From assembly GCF_902859705.1 (NCBI RefSeq), contig NZ_CADIJO010000003.1, positions 310,001 through 374,000 of the forward strand: a stretch of 64,000 nucleotides of DNA, given 5' to 3'. Each line of letters starts with the position of its first letter. Within the stretch, counting starts at the first letter, position 1. Origin of the DNA: Achromobacter deleyi. GTDB lineage: Bacteria > Pseudomonadota > Gammaproteobacteria > Burkholderiales > Burkholderiaceae_B. Below the pieces are notes generated by a model. It ran no database searches and was not told the DNA's origin. It worked only from the letters and a program-made list of their open reading frames with translations. Shown piece by piece: positions 1-8,055 of this stretch. A program made the position numbers and the translations under genes.

Positions 1-154
1 CACGCTTGTAACGCGGGTTAAAGTGAGGGAATGCGCTCATTTTATAATTGAGCGATTTTGCCCTTGATTTTGCCCCGGCGCACCCGTCGATTTCCCGGCG
101 CGGCGCTTCAGGGTTCGCCTTTACCAGGCTAGACGCCGCACTTCAGGATGCCCC
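1..154. other. Left-edge intergenic region, possible start of a reverse-strand gene
   Basis: Upstream region of the rhodanese gene. A reverse-strand ATG at 38-40 reads 13 codons without a stop off the left edge, so a divergent gene may begin here. It has no clear ribosome binding site and too few residues to identify. A short dyad (cgctca 34-39, tgagcg 49-54) surrounds a TATAAT-like hexamer at 43-48 and could be part of a promoter for either direction. Confidence 0.3.
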
Positions 155-577
155 GTGGACCTTCTGCAATTCTTGCTCGATAAAAACAACATCTTCATTG
201 TCGCCGTAACCCTCGTTTCGGGCGTCATGCTGGCCATTCCGGCCCTGCGCAAGGGCCGTACCGGCTCGGCCGTGAGCACCACGGAAGCCATCCAGATGGT
301 CAACCAGCGCCAGGCCGTCTGGGTCGACGTGCGCCCCGCCGAACAATTCCAGGCCGGCCACATCGCCCAGGCCCGCAGCCTGCCGGCCGCCGACCTGGAA
401 CAAAAGATCGCTTCGCTGCCCAAGAACAAGCCGCTGGTCGTGGTTTGCGACAATGGCCGCGATTCGGCCCGCGCCGCCACCAAGCTGCGCGCCCAGGGCT
501 TTGCCGACGTAGTGCCGCTGGAAGGCGGCATGCGCGCCTGGCTGGCCGCCAGCCTGCCGGTCACCCAGAAGGGTTGA
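155..577 (+). CDS. Membrane-anchored rhodanese-like sulfurtransferase
   Basis: A 140-residue protein with one N-terminal hydrophobic segment (about residues 12-30) followed by a single rhodanese domain. The active-site loop CDNGRDS places the catalytic cysteine at residue 98, so persulfide transfer chemistry is plausible; the physiological donor and acceptor are unknown. The N-terminal segment suggests anchoring to the inner membrane with the domain in the cytoplasm. The start is GTG, supported by AGGA about six bases upstream; no in-frame ATG is better placed. It opens a forward run with grxC and secB, an arrangement also known in other betaproteobacteria, and may be cotranscribed with them (50-bp gap). 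Confidence 0.88.
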   Translation: MDLLQFLLDKNNIFIVAVTLVSGVMLAIPALRKGRTGSAVSTTEAIQMVNQRQAVWVDVRPAEQFQAGHIAQARSLPAADLEQKIASLPKNKPLVVVCDNGRDSARAATKLRAQGFADVVPLEGGMRAWLAASLPVTQKG

Positions 578-627
578 ACCCGCGCGCCGCGCCCCCACCT
601 TACCGATAGAATCCGCCTGGAGCGCCT

Positions 628-885
628 ATGAATAAAGTTGTCATGTACAGCAAGGACTATTGTCCCTATTGCGCCCGCGCCAAGGCGCTGCTGGAGCAGC
701 GCGGCGTGACCGACCTGGAAATCATCCAGATCGACCGGGAACCCGGCCAGCGCGATCTCATGATCGAACGCACCGGCCGGCGTACCGTGCCGCAGATCTT
801 CATCGGCGATACCCATGTCGGCGGTTGCGACGACCTGATGGCCCTGGACCGCTCGGGCGGCCTTGCCCCCTTGCTCAACGGCTAA
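628..885 (+). CDS. grxC: Glutaredoxin 3
   Basis: An 85-residue single-domain glutaredoxin of normal GrxC length. The dithiol active site CPYC is at residues 12-15, directly after the first beta strand. The cis-proline motif TVPQIFI and the glutathione-binding GGCDD motif follow. It reduces disulfides and glutathione mixed disulfides in the cytoplasm using glutathione. It lies 50 bp after the rhodanese gene and 57 bp before secB. The linkage of grxC to secB is common in proteobacteria and fits roles in redox control and protein export. Confidence 0.95.
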   Translation: MNKVVMYSKDYCPYCARAKALLEQRGVTDLEIIQIDREPGQRDLMIERTGRRTVPQIFIGDTHVGGCDDLMALDRSGGLAPLLNG

Positions 886-942
886 GCGCCCCGGCCCTGG
901 CCCATCGCCCCTTTTTGCCCCCTCCCACCAACGGAAACACTC

Positions 943-1482
943 ATGGCTGATCAAGACCAAAACACCCAGCAAGAAGGCGGCAACGACGCGCCCTCGTTCA
1001 ATCTGCAGCGCGTCTACCTGAAAGACCTTTCGCTGGAAATGCCGAACGCGCCCCACGTCTTCCTGGAACAAGAAGCGCCCCAGGTTGAAGTGAGCATCAC
1101 CGTGGGCGGCCAGCGCCTGGCCGAAACCGTGTTCGAAACCACGGTCACCGTCACCGTCACCACCCGCGTCAACGACAAGGTCGTGTACCTGGTCGAAGGC
1201 ACGCAGGCCGGCATCTTCGAAGCCGCGAACATCCCCGAAGAGCAGCTCGACCCGCTGCTGGGCATCGTTTGCCCGACCATGCTGTACCCGTACCTGCGCG
1301 CCAACATCGCCGATGCGATCACCCGCACCTCGATGCCGCCGCTGCACCTGACGGAAGTCAACTTCCAGGCCCTGTACGAACAACGCCTGGCCGAACTGCA
1401 GCAGCAGCAAAGCGGCGCCAACGGCAACGGCAATGGCAGCGACTCGGGCATCATCCTGCCCGCCAGCGCCACCCGCCAGTAA
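943..1482 (+). CDS. secB: Protein-export chaperone SecB
   Basis: A 179-residue SecB homologue. The acidic, Q/N-rich first 15 residues precede the conserved core beginning near [19 protein letters not shown], and the tail is low-complexity ([17 protein letters not shown]) as in many betaproteobacterial SecBs. As a homotetramer it holds preproteins unfolded and delivers them to SecA for Sec-dependent export. The gene lies between grxC and gpsA, 18 bp upstream of gpsA, consistent with a shared transcript. Nothing in the sequence is unusual apart from the glycine/asparagine-rich tail. Confidence 0.96.
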   Translation: MADQDQNTQQEGGNDAPSFNLQRVYLKDLSLEMPNAPHVFLEQEAPQVEVSITVGGQRLAETVFETTVTVTVTTRVNDKVVYLVEGTQAGIFEAANIPEEQLDPLLGIVCPTMLYPYLRANIADAITRTSMPPLHLTEVNFQALYEQRLAELQQQQSGANGNGNGSDSGIILPASATRQ

Positions 1483-1500
1483 GGCACGCCGCGGCACCCC

Positions 1501-2553
1501 ATGAACCTGCCCAATCCGCCCAGCCTGCGCGTCGCCGTCCTGGGCGCGGGTAGCTGGGGCACCGCGCTGGCGGCGGCCGCAAGCCGCCGCCACCCCACCG
1601 TACTGTGGGCCCGCAATCCCGCGCAAGCCGCCGACATGGCCGCTCGCCGCGAAAACGCGCGCTACCTGCCCGGCATCGCCCTGCCCCAGTCGCTGGACAT
1701 TTCTTCCGACCTGGACGCCACGCTGCACAGCCTGCAGCAAGCCGGCGCCACCCCCTTGATCGTGCTGGGCGTACCCGTGGCCGGCCTGGCCGCCACCTGC
1801 GCTGAACTCTCGCGCCGCCTGCCCGCCCTGGGCCTGCAAGACACCCCCATCGTCTGGACGTGCAAAGGCTTCGAAGCCGACACGGCCAGACTGCCCCACG
1901 AAATCATCCGCGAAGCCCTGCCCGGCGCCGTCGGCGGCGCCCTGTCCGGCCCGTCCTTCGCCCGCGAGGTTGCCCAAGGGCTGCCCGTGGCCCTCACCGT
2001 CGCCAGCGACAGTGCCGCGCTGCGCGCCGCCACCACCCAGGCCTTTCACGGCGCCGCGCTGCGCGTCTACGCCAGCAGCGACCTGGTCGGCGTGGAAGTC
2101 GGCGGCGCCCTCAAGAACGTCATCGCCGTGGCCTGTGGCATCGGCGACGGCCTCGCCTTGGGCACCAATGCCCGCGCCGCCCTCATCACCCGCGGCCTGG
2201 CCGAAATGACCCGCTTCGGCGTCGCGCTGGGCGCGCAAGCCGAAACCTTCGCCGGCCTCACCGGCCTGGGCGACCTGGTGCTGACCGCCACGGGCGAACT
2301 CTCGCGCAACCGCCGCGTGGGCCTGGAAATCGGCGCCGGCCGCAAATTGGCCGACATTCTCGCCAGCGGCATCACCGCCGAGGGCGTGCGTTGCGCCCGC
2401 GCCGCCCTGGAACGCGCGCGCGCCATCAACGTCGAGCTACCGATCACCGAGGCCGTCTGCGCCGTGCTGTTCGACGGCGTGGCCCCCATGACCGCGGTGT
2501 CCGCCCTGCTGGCGCGCAACGCCCGTGACGAACAAAGCGACGGCGGCGGCTGA
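1501..2553 (+). CDS. gpsA: Glycerol-3-phosphate dehydrogenase [NAD(P)+]
   Basis: A 350-residue protein, close to the usual 330-340. The N-terminal Rossmann motif [10 protein letters not shown] (about residues 15-24) binds NAD(P)H. The conserved segments [20 protein letters not shown] (with the catalytic lysine) and TGLGDLVLT follow in family order. It makes sn-glycerol 3-phosphate from dihydroxyacetone phosphate for phospholipid synthesis in the cytoplasm. The gene starts 18 bp after secB with a weak ribosome binding site, suggesting translation coupled to the upstream genes. Confidence 0.96.
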   Translation: MNLPNPPSLRVAVLGAGSWGTALAAAASRRHPTVLWARNPAQAADMAARRENARYLPGIALPQSLDISSDLDATLHSLQQAGATPLIVLGVPVAGLAATCAELSRRLPALGLQDTPIVWTCKGFEADTARLPHEIIREALPGAVGGALSGPSFAREVAQGLPVALTVASDSAALRAATTQAFHGAALRVYASSDLVGVEVGGALKNVIAVACGIGDGLALGTNARAALITRGLAEMTRFGVALGAQAETFAGLTGLGDLVLTATGELSRNRRVGLEIGAGRKLADILASGITAEGVRCARAALERARAINVELPITEAVCAVLFDGVAPMTAVSALLARNARDEQSDGGG

Positions 2554-2625
2554 TTCCCGCCCGCCGCCAGGCCCCCTTCCCGTCCAAGAACAACACGACG
2601 CACGACACCCCAGGAGACATCCTTC

Positions 2626-3621
2626 ATGACGCAAACCCGCAAATTCCGGGTCGGCCCCCTGCTGCGCGGCCTTTGCCTGAGCCTGGCGGCCATTCTGCCC
2701 GCCGCCGCCCACGCCGATTGGCCCGATCGCCCCATCCACATGGTGGTGCCGTTCCCGCCCGGCTCGTCGCCCGACATCCTGGCGCGCACCATCGCCGAAC
2801 CGCTGGCCCAGGCGCTGGGACAACCCATCGTCATCGACAACAAGACCGGCGCCGGCGGCAACATCGGCACCCGCATCGTCGCCCAGGCCAAGCCCGACGG
2901 CTACACCCTGCTCTACACCATCAACGGCCCCCTGGTCACCGCCCCCACGCTCTACAAAAAGACCCTGGGCTACGACCCCCTCAATGACCTGGCCCCCGTG
3001 ACCCTGGTCGGCACCAGCCCCAACGTACTGGCCGTGCCCGGCAACCTGAAGAACGTCAACAACGTCCAGGACTTCGTCAAGATGGTCAAGGAACACGGCA
3101 GCTCGCTGAACTACGGCTCCGTCGGCCCCGGCAGCTCGGCCCACCTGGCCATGGAAATGTTCAAGGAACGCGCCGGCATCGACATGGCGCACATCCCCTA
3201 CGCAGGCTTCCCGCAGGTCATCAGCGCCATCATCGGCGGCGACATCCAGGCCGGCTTCATGGTCCCCGCCATCGCCATGCCCCAGACCCGCGACGGCAAA
3301 GTCAAAGTCCTGGCCGTCACCAGCCTGGAACCCAGCGACACCCTGCCCGGCATCCCCACCATGGCCTCCCAGGGCTACCCCGACTTCGAGGCCATCTCCT
3401 GGAACGCCATCCTGGCCCCCGCCGAAACTCCGATGCCCATCATCGACCGCCTGAACAGCGAACTGACCCGCATCATCAACAGCGACACGGTCCGCAAGCA
3501 GATGGCCCTGCAATACTTCACCCCCGCCCCCTCCACCCCCGAAGCCCTGACCGTCCGCATCCAGGACGAAAAGGCCCGCTGGGACCAGGTGATCCAAAAG
3601 CTGAACCTGTCGCTGGACTAG
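2626..3621 (+). CDS. Bug-family (TctC-like) tripartite tricarboxylate transporter substrate-binding protein
   Basis: A 331-residue periplasmic binding protein. A signal peptide occupies about residues 1-29, ending in AAAHA before DWPDRPIHMVVPFPPG, the hallmark start of mature Bug proteins. Family motifs GGNIGTRIVAQAKPDGYT and the HIPYAGF segment are present. Such proteins bind carboxylates or related small ligands; the ligand cannot be read from sequence. No TctA/TctB membrane genes are adjacent, so it is an orphan receptor, as is typical of the large Bug families in Bordetella and relatives. The ATG is preceded by CAGGAGA eight bases upstream. Confidence 0.9.
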   Translation: MTQTRKFRVGPLLRGLCLSLAAILPAAAHADWPDRPIHMVVPFPPGSSPDILARTIAEPLAQALGQPIVIDNKTGAGGNIGTRIVAQAKPDGYTLLYTINGPLVTAPTLYKKTLGYDPLNDLAPVTLVGTSPNVLAVPGNLKNVNNVQDFVKMVKEHGSSLNYGSVGPGSSAHLAMEMFKERAGIDMAHIPYAGFPQVISAIIGGDIQAGFMVPAIAMPQTRDGKVKVLAVTSLEPSDTLPGIPTMASQGYPDFEAISWNAILAPAETPMPIIDRLNSELTRIINSDTVRKQMALQYFTPAPSTPEALTVRIQDEKARWDQVIQKLNLSLD

Positions 3622-4050
3622 GCAAATAACCGACGCCCCCCTGCGCGCAATCACCCGCCCCCCCCAACCGCGCGCAGCGGCATCGGCACCCGCAAGACAC
3701 CGCGTAAGCCTCGTAAGGCCGCCCGCGCGGCCGGCACGAGGCGGGCACCGTCCCACCCCGCCAACCCCCTCCGATGTTGGCTAGCATGCCAAGCACACCG
3801 CCCGCCCCAACGTCCGGCAGTAAGGCACATCAAGAGCGCGTGACGGGGCAGGCGGGTGAGGGCGGGGCGTGTAGATGCGCCCGAGGGAATCTGAAGGAAC
3901 CGCCGAAGGCGGTGACGAAGATGACGAAGGGGCAGTCCGGAGCGAAGGCTCCGGACCGCAATCGTAGCCCCGCCCTCACCCGCCTGCCCCGTCACGCGCG
4001 GCTCAAGAACTCAAACCGACGCAAAAAAACCGCCTCAAGCTCACAAAAAC
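3622..4050. other. Intergenic region holding the 164-bp inverted-repeat element
   Basis: A gene-poor 429-bp stretch between the Bug gene and trmL (convergent). Apart from the element at 3836-3999, the left part is C-rich and the right part (4000-4050) is an A/C-rich low-complexity sequence. Reading frames crossing it have no family features and are best treated as spurious. Confidence 0.6.
3836..3999. repeat. Nested inverted-repeat element with 33-bp perfect arms
   Basis: Arm 3836-3868 (gcgcgtgacggggcaggcgg...) is the exact reverse complement of 3967-3999, all 33 positions matching. Inside lie two further perfect hairpins: accgcc 3899-3904 with ggcggt 3908-3913, and gtccggagc 3935-3943 with gctccggac 3948-3956. 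The 164-bp unit has no coding gene. It resembles, from memory, a dispersed intergenic element of Achromobacter genomes whose shadow translations are sometimes annotated as small hypothetical proteins. It sits between two convergent genes and could fold into a large cruciform or stop transcription from both sides. Confidence 0.75.
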
Positions 4051-4521
4051 TCAAACCCCACCCTCATATCCCTGCTGCCTCCAAGCCTCAAACACAGTAA
4101 CCGCCACCGCATTAGAAAGATTCAAGCTCCGCTGCCCCGCCCGCATCGGCAACCGCAACCGCTGCTGCGGCGCAAACATCGCCTGGTGTTCATCCGACAA
4201 CCCCGCGGTCTCCCGCCCGAACACAAACACATCCCCCGGCTCGAACCGCACATCCCCCACACTGCGCTGCGCGTGCGTCGTCAACGCATAAATGTGCGAC
4301 GCCTCAGCCCCCGTATCCTGCAGCGCCTCTTGCAACGTATCGTGCACCCGCACCGGCTGCCACTCGTGGTAATCCAGCCCGGCGCGCCGCATGCGCGCAT
4401 CGTCCAGCTCGAACCCCAGCGGGCGCACCAGGTGCAACTGCGCGCCCGTATTGGCGCATAGACGGATGGCGTTGCCCGTGTTGGGCGGAATCTCGGGGCA
4501 GACGAGGATGACGTGGAACAT
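4051..4521 (-). CDS. trmL: tRNA (cytidine(34)-2'-O)-methyltransferase
   Basis: A 156-residue SPOUT-class methyltransferase starting at [17 protein letters not shown], the canonical TrmL N-terminus. An upstream in-frame start would add 13 unsupported residues. The C-terminal knot motifs [11 protein letters not shown] and [11 protein letters not shown] form the S-adenosylmethionine site. It methylates the ribose of the wobble base in leucine tRNAs. It lies 69 bp downstream of the ComF-family gene on the same strand and may be cotranscribed with it. No clear Shine-Dalgarno sequence precedes the chosen start. Confidence 0.93.
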   Translation of the reverse strand: MFHVILVCPEIPPNTGNAIRLCANTGAQLHLVRPLGFELDDARMRRAGLDYHEWQPVRVHDTLQEALQDTGAEASHIYALTTHAQRSVGDVRFEPGDVFVFGRETAGLSDEHQAMFAPQQRLRLPMRAGQRSLNLSNAVAVTVFEAWRQQGYEGGV

Positions 4522-4590
4522 CGCGATAGGGCCGAAAACGTTGAAAGACTTGCGGCCCACACGGGCCGCGCATGGCGGATTGTCGCCGAT

Positions 4591-5346
4591 TTACCCAGGC
4601 GCCCGCGGCGTCCGCGCCGCCACCAGCACCGTCACGCTGACCGCTCCCGCCGCCCGCAACGCCTTGGCCGCCGCGTGCACCGTACTGCCGGTGGTCATCA
4701 CGTCGTCCACCAGCCCGACATGGCGCCCGGCAAGATTTCGCACACAGTGAAACGCCCCCGTCGCCCCTCGCACCCGGGCATGCCGCCCCAGCGCCGTCTG
4801 CCGGGGCGTCTCGCGCCGCCGCCTGAGCGCGGTGCACGCCAGCGGCAGCATCAACTGCGCGGCCAGGCCGCGTGCGATCTCTGCCGCCGGGTTCATGCCG
4901 CGGCGGCGCAGCGACGCCCGGCTGGCAGGCACCGGCACCAGCAACAGGCCTGGCGGCAACGCCTCGTGGCGCCGCACCGCCTGCGCCAACAAGTGCGCCA
5001 GCACCGGCGCCGCGCTGAGCCGCAACTGGGTCTTCAGCTGGCTGACCAGCGCATCGGCCGGCGGTTCGTAGTCGAACGCCGCGATCGTCCGCGCGAAGGC
5101 CCGCGGCATCGCCAGGCAGGCCGTGCAGTGCGGCGCAGTCAGGCCCAGCCGCAATGCGCAGCGCCGACAACGAGGCGTTCGCGGATCGATGGCCAGGTCT
5201 GTCTCGCACCCTTCGCACAGCCTGGCACCGCGCACCCGCGCCCCGCACAGCGGGCAATCCCCAGGCACCCGGGCGAGCAGCCCCCGCCCCATGCCCAGTA
5301 GGGACAATCGGCGGTGGCCGCCGGGATGCGCAATAATGTCTGTCAT
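4591..5346 (-). CDS. ComF-family phosphoribosyltransferase-like protein
   Basis: About 251 residues. The N-terminal part has four CxxC-like cysteine pairs (CPLCG, CEGC, CRRC, CTAC) forming a zinc-ribbon-like region. The C-terminal part has the PRPP-binding motif LVDDVMTTGST of type I phosphoribosyltransferases. ComF proteins are needed for DNA uptake in naturally competent bacteria and are widely conserved elsewhere; the reaction is not established. The start could be ATG at 5346 or 5361, both in frame and only five codons apart. It is transcribed away from the BioC-like gene, with a short divergent spacer. Confidence 0.85.
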   Translation of the reverse strand: MTDIIAHPGGHRRLSLLGMGRGLLARVPGDCPLCGARVRGARLCEGCETDLAIDPRTPRCRRCALRLGLTAPHCTACLAMPRAFARTIAAFDYEPPADALVSQLKTQLRLSAAPVLAHLLAQAVRRHEALPPGLLLVPVPASRASLRRRGMNPAAEIARGLAAQLMLPLACTALRRRRETPRQTALGRHARVRGATGAFHCVRNLAGRHVGLVDDVMTTGSTVHAAAKALRAAGAVSVTVLVAARTPRAPG

Positions 5347-5397
5347 CCCCCATGAAATCATGATCCGCCCCGCGCCGCAGGCCCGGGCGCGACCGAA

Positions 5398-6330
5398 ATG
5401 TCCCTGCCAGCACCCGCCACCCCGCCTTCCCTTCCCCTCGTTGCCGCCGATGTGCCGCGCCAGTTCGCTCGCCGCGGCGACCTGTCCGACGCGCAATTCC
5501 TCTATGGCGAGGTCGCCCGGCGCATGCTCGGCCGGCTGCAATACATCCGCGTGCAGCCGCAGGCCATGCTGGATGCCGGCTGCGGCGCGGGCGACAACCT
5601 GCCCCTGCTGCGCGAACGCTATGCCGACGCCGCCTACACCGGACTGGACAACTGCGAGGCCTTGCTGGACATCGCCCGCAAGCGCCACGCCCCCGCCGGC
5701 CTGACCGCCTGGATCGGCAAGCTGGCCCGGCGTGGCCCGGCCGTCGGCTTCGTCAATGCCGACCTGGCCGCAACCGGCCTGGCGCCGGAATCGCTGGAAC
5801 TGGTGTGGTCCAACCTGGCGCTGCATTGGCATCGCGAACCGCATGCCGTGCTGGCCGAATGGCGCCGCATCCTGAAAGTGGGCGGCCTGGCCATGTTTTC
5901 CTGTCTGGGGCCTGCCACGCTGCGCGAGCTGCGGCAGGCGCTGACCGATGCCGGCCTGCGCACCGCCACGCCGGCCTTCGTGGACATGCATGACTTTGGC
6001 GACCTGCTGGTCGAGAACGGTTTCGCGGACCCGGTGATGGACCAGGAAATCCTGACCCTGACCTACCGGACCCCTGAAAAACTGCTGCAGGACGTGCGCG
6101 CCCTGGGCGGCAACCCGGCAGAAGGCCGCCGCGGCGGCCTGGTCGGACGCGATTGGCAGCAGCGCCTGTGCGCGGCACTGGAAGCGCAGCGCCGGCCCGA
6201 CGGCGTCATCGCCTTGAGCATCGAAGTGGCCTATGGCCATGCCTGGCGCGCCGCGACCCATCGCGGCATCGCGGGAGAAACCCGGCTGTCGGTCAGCGCC
6301 ATCGGCGGCCGCCAGCGCGGCACGCCCTGA
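5398..6330 (+). CDS. bioC: BioC-like S-adenosylmethionine-dependent methyltransferase
   Basis: A 310-residue class I methyltransferase. Motif I, LDAGCGAGDN, lies near residue 60. The acidic strand YTGLDNCEALL follows, then the post-motif region LELVWSNLALHW, a sequence typical of BioC/Methyltransf_11 proteins. BioC methylates malonyl-ACP to start pimelate synthesis for biotin. No other bio gene is in the window, so the assignment rests on sequence resemblance and on my memory of how relatives are annotated. The protein is longer than E. coli BioC (251). The gene diverges from the ComF-family gene and ends at a strong shared terminator. Confidence 0.7.
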   Translation: MSLPAPATPPSLPLVAADVPRQFARRGDLSDAQFLYGEVARRMLGRLQYIRVQPQAMLDAGCGAGDNLPLLRERYADAAYTGLDNCEALLDIARKRHAPAGLTAWIGKLARRGPAVGFVNADLAATGLAPESLELVWSNLALHWHREPHAVLAEWRRILKVGGLAMFSCLGPATLRELRQALTDAGLRTATPAFVDMHDFGDLLVENGFADPVMDQEILTLTYRTPEKLLQDVRALGGNPAEGRRGGLVGRDWQQRLCAALEAQRRPDGVIALSIEVAYGHAWRAATHRGIAGETRLSVSAIGGRQRGTP

Positions 6331-6335
6331 GCCCA

Positions 6336-6373
6336 CAAGAAATAGGGCCGCCCATCGGCGGCCCTATTTCTTG
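6336..6373. terminator. Bidirectional rho-independent terminator
   Basis: A perfect 17-bp stem: 6336-6352 (caagaaatagggccgcc) pairs with 6357-6373 around the loop catc. The stem ends are A/T-rich, giving the uridine-rich side on each strand. It lies between the convergent BioC-like and ybdK genes and should serve both. Confidence 0.9.
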
Positions 6374-6398
6374 CGTGGCCCTTCTATTGGCCTTGTCC

Positions 6399-7643
6399 CT
6401 AGTGCAGGCGTTCCGGCAAGGGTGCCGTCACGCCCGGCTCCGCCGCCGAGAGGGGCTGCATGGGTTCAGAGTTGGCCCGGATACGCCGCCGCAACACCGC
6501 GGTCGGCTCGGCCGGCGCGGCCGCCTGGGGCGCCTCGCCACGCCAGGCGTGCGACATCGATTCCACCACCAACGGCAGATCGCGCAGGCGATGGAACTGG
6601 CTGCGCAGCCAGCGCGCATCGTTGCCGCTGCGCATGGCTTCGTCGCGCAGCGCGGCAATCATGTCGCCCGTGCCCAGTTCTTCGGCCACCGGCATCAGCC
6701 GCTGGAACAGCGCGCGCAGGTGGTCCATCAGGCGGGTACGCTGGCCGTCCGGCGTGACGTAGCTGCCCTGCAGGCCAAAGCGGCAGGCCTGGAAGTGGTT
6801 GCTGCGGTAGGACAGCCAGGCCTTGTCGCTGGGATCGTCCTCACGCATCAGCAGCACCGCCAGCGCCTGGGCGAAGGCAGCGATCTGGCAGGCGCGCTCG
6901 ACCGTCAGCGGGGTGTCGCAGACGCGGATTTCCACCGTGCCGAATTCGGGCTTGGGGCGGATGTCCCAGTACAGGTCCTTGATGCTCTCGGCCAGGCCAT
7001 AGGCGCGCAACTGCGACAGGTGGGCCTCGAACTGATACCAGTCCTTGACCTCGGGCGGCATGTGGCCGGCCAGCGGGAAGCTGTTGACCGCGTTCAGGCG
7101 CGAGCACGAGAACAGGGTATCCACGCCTTCGCAATACGGCGACGAGGCCGACAGCGCAATGAAGTGGGGCACATAGGGCGACAGCCGGCGCAGCAGCTTG
7201 ATGGCGTCGTCGCCGCTTTTCACGCCCAGGTGGATGTGCTGGCCGAAGACCGTAAATTGACGCGCCAGGTAACCATACATTTCTGCCAGGTACTGGAAGC
7301 GCGGGGTATCCGAGATGGAGCGCTCTTGCCAGCGCATGAAGGGGTGAGCGCCGCCGCCCGCCACCGAAACGCCGACGGCATCGGCCGCTTCGACCAGGGC
7401 GTCGCGCATTTCGCGCATTTCGGCCAACAGGCCCATCGGGTGCTCGTGCACCGAGGAATTCAGTTCAATCATGGACCGCGTGATTTCCGGTTTGACGCGG
7501 TCGGCGATGGGGTGATTGGCCATCTGGGCCAGCAGCTCGTCCGAAGCTGCGGTGAGGTCAAAACTGCGGGGGTCGATCAGTTGCAGCTCGAGTTCGATGC
7601 CCAGGGTGTTGGGGGCCGACGAAATGAACGGGATCTGTTCCAT
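6399..7643 (-). CDS. ybdK: YbdK-family carboxylate-amine ligase (glutamate-cysteine ligase type 2)
   Basis: A 414-residue member of the GCS2 family. Near the N-terminus, [11 protein letters not shown] gives the ATP/metal-binding E-x-E signature. Downstream are [31 protein letters not shown] and the [10 protein letters not shown] segment. YbdK proteins have weak glutamate-cysteine ligase activity in vitro; the natural substrate is unknown. The start at MEQIPF is favoured by AAGGAG (reverse strand, 7650-7655) seven bases upstream; a start five codons earlier would overlap that site. The C-terminal tail after about residue 370 is proline/alanine-rich and poorly conserved in appearance. Confidence 0.88.
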   Translation of the reverse strand: MEQIPFISSAPNTLGIELELQLIDPRSFDLTAASDELLAQMANHPIADRVKPEITRSMIELNSSVHEHPMGLLAEMREMRDALVEAADAVGVSVAGGGAHPFMRWQERSISDTPRFQYLAEMYGYLARQFTVFGQHIHLGVKSGDDAIKLLRRLSPYVPHFIALSASSPYCEGVDTLFSCSRLNAVNSFPLAGHMPPEVKDWYQFEAHLSQLRAYGLAESIKDLYWDIRPKPEFGTVEIRVCDTPLTVERACQIAAFAQALAVLLMREDDPSDKAWLSYRSNHFQACRFGLQGSYVTPDGQRTRLMDHLRALFQRLMPVAEELGTGDMIAALRDEAMRSGNDARWLRSQFHRLRDLPLVVESMSHAWRGEAPQAAAPAEPTAVLRRRIRANSEPMQPLSAAEPGVTAPLPERLH

Positions 7644-8055
7644 CTCGGACTCCTTCAATGTGTGATGAGGGGGTGCGCCGTTCGACCTTGAAGCCCGGCA
7701 ACTTCCCGGGGGGCACTAGACGGCGGCTTGTGAACGCATAATAGCCGCATGTTTGTGGCAAAACGATTGAAAATAGTGACATTTGTGTGCAACATCGCGA
7801 AGCATTCGGTTTTGCCCTCTAGAACAAAGTGAGCAAGCACTCACAAGCTAGAAACGATGGGGCTTTCCGGCCGATGCCGCCCGAAATCGCAGTCTGGATG
7901 GGGCTTTTGGCCGCGGGTGGGATAACCCTTATAAGGGTTTACCCGCACAAATTTTGCCCACAAAAATAGCCACCCGGACGCCCGGCCGCCCGAAGGCCGG
8001 GTAGCCCCCTCGGGGGGCAGCAAAGCCGCGCAGCGGCTGCAGCGTGGGGGCCCCT
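7644..8055. other. Intergenic region upstream of ybdK and downstream of trkH
   Basis: A 412-bp non-coding stretch. The side next to ybdK (about 7735-7850) is unusually A/T-rich for this genome and probably holds its promoter. It contains the dyad GTGAG (7829-7833) / CTCAC (7840-7844), the size and form of a TetR-type operator. A perfect 16-bp palindrome AACCCTTATAAGGGTT lies at 7924-7939. The side next to trkH is taken up by the C/G-rich repeat described separately. Confidence 0.5.
7981..8054. repeat. C/G-rich dispersed intergenic repeat, copy 1
   Basis: A block of three consecutive hairpins ends one base before the trkH stop codon. They are cccggcc 7981-7987 with ggccggg 7995-8001, CCCCC 8005-8009 with GGGGG from 8012, and gccgc 8025-8029 with gcggc 8033-8037. 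The block closes with cagcgtgggggcccc. A second copy lies at 51757-51829 inside a coding sequence, and the third-hairpin stem differs there with both arms changed (cccgc/gcggg). From memory, similar sequences are scattered through Burkholderiales intergenic regions. As the 3' trailer of trkH it may act in transcript termination or stability. Confidence 0.75.

Noticed and set aside
121-2238. A long reverse-strand open frame of about 700 codons opposite the rhodanese-grxC-secB-gpsA genes
   Set aside because: It is rich in G, A, R and Q, has no recognisable domain, and lies antisense to four well-identified genes. Such frames are common by chance in GC-rich DNA.
3651-3995. A small reverse frame over the inverted-repeat element that could be called a hypothetical protein
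   Set aside because: Its sequence is dictated by the repeat arms (palindromic peptide-like text at both ends), with no ribosome binding site or conservation expected of a protein.
5347-6336. N-terminal extension of the ComF-family protein across the BioC-like gene
   Set aside because: The extension is antisense to a clear methyltransferase gene. The ComF zinc-ribbon starts just after the ATG at 5346.
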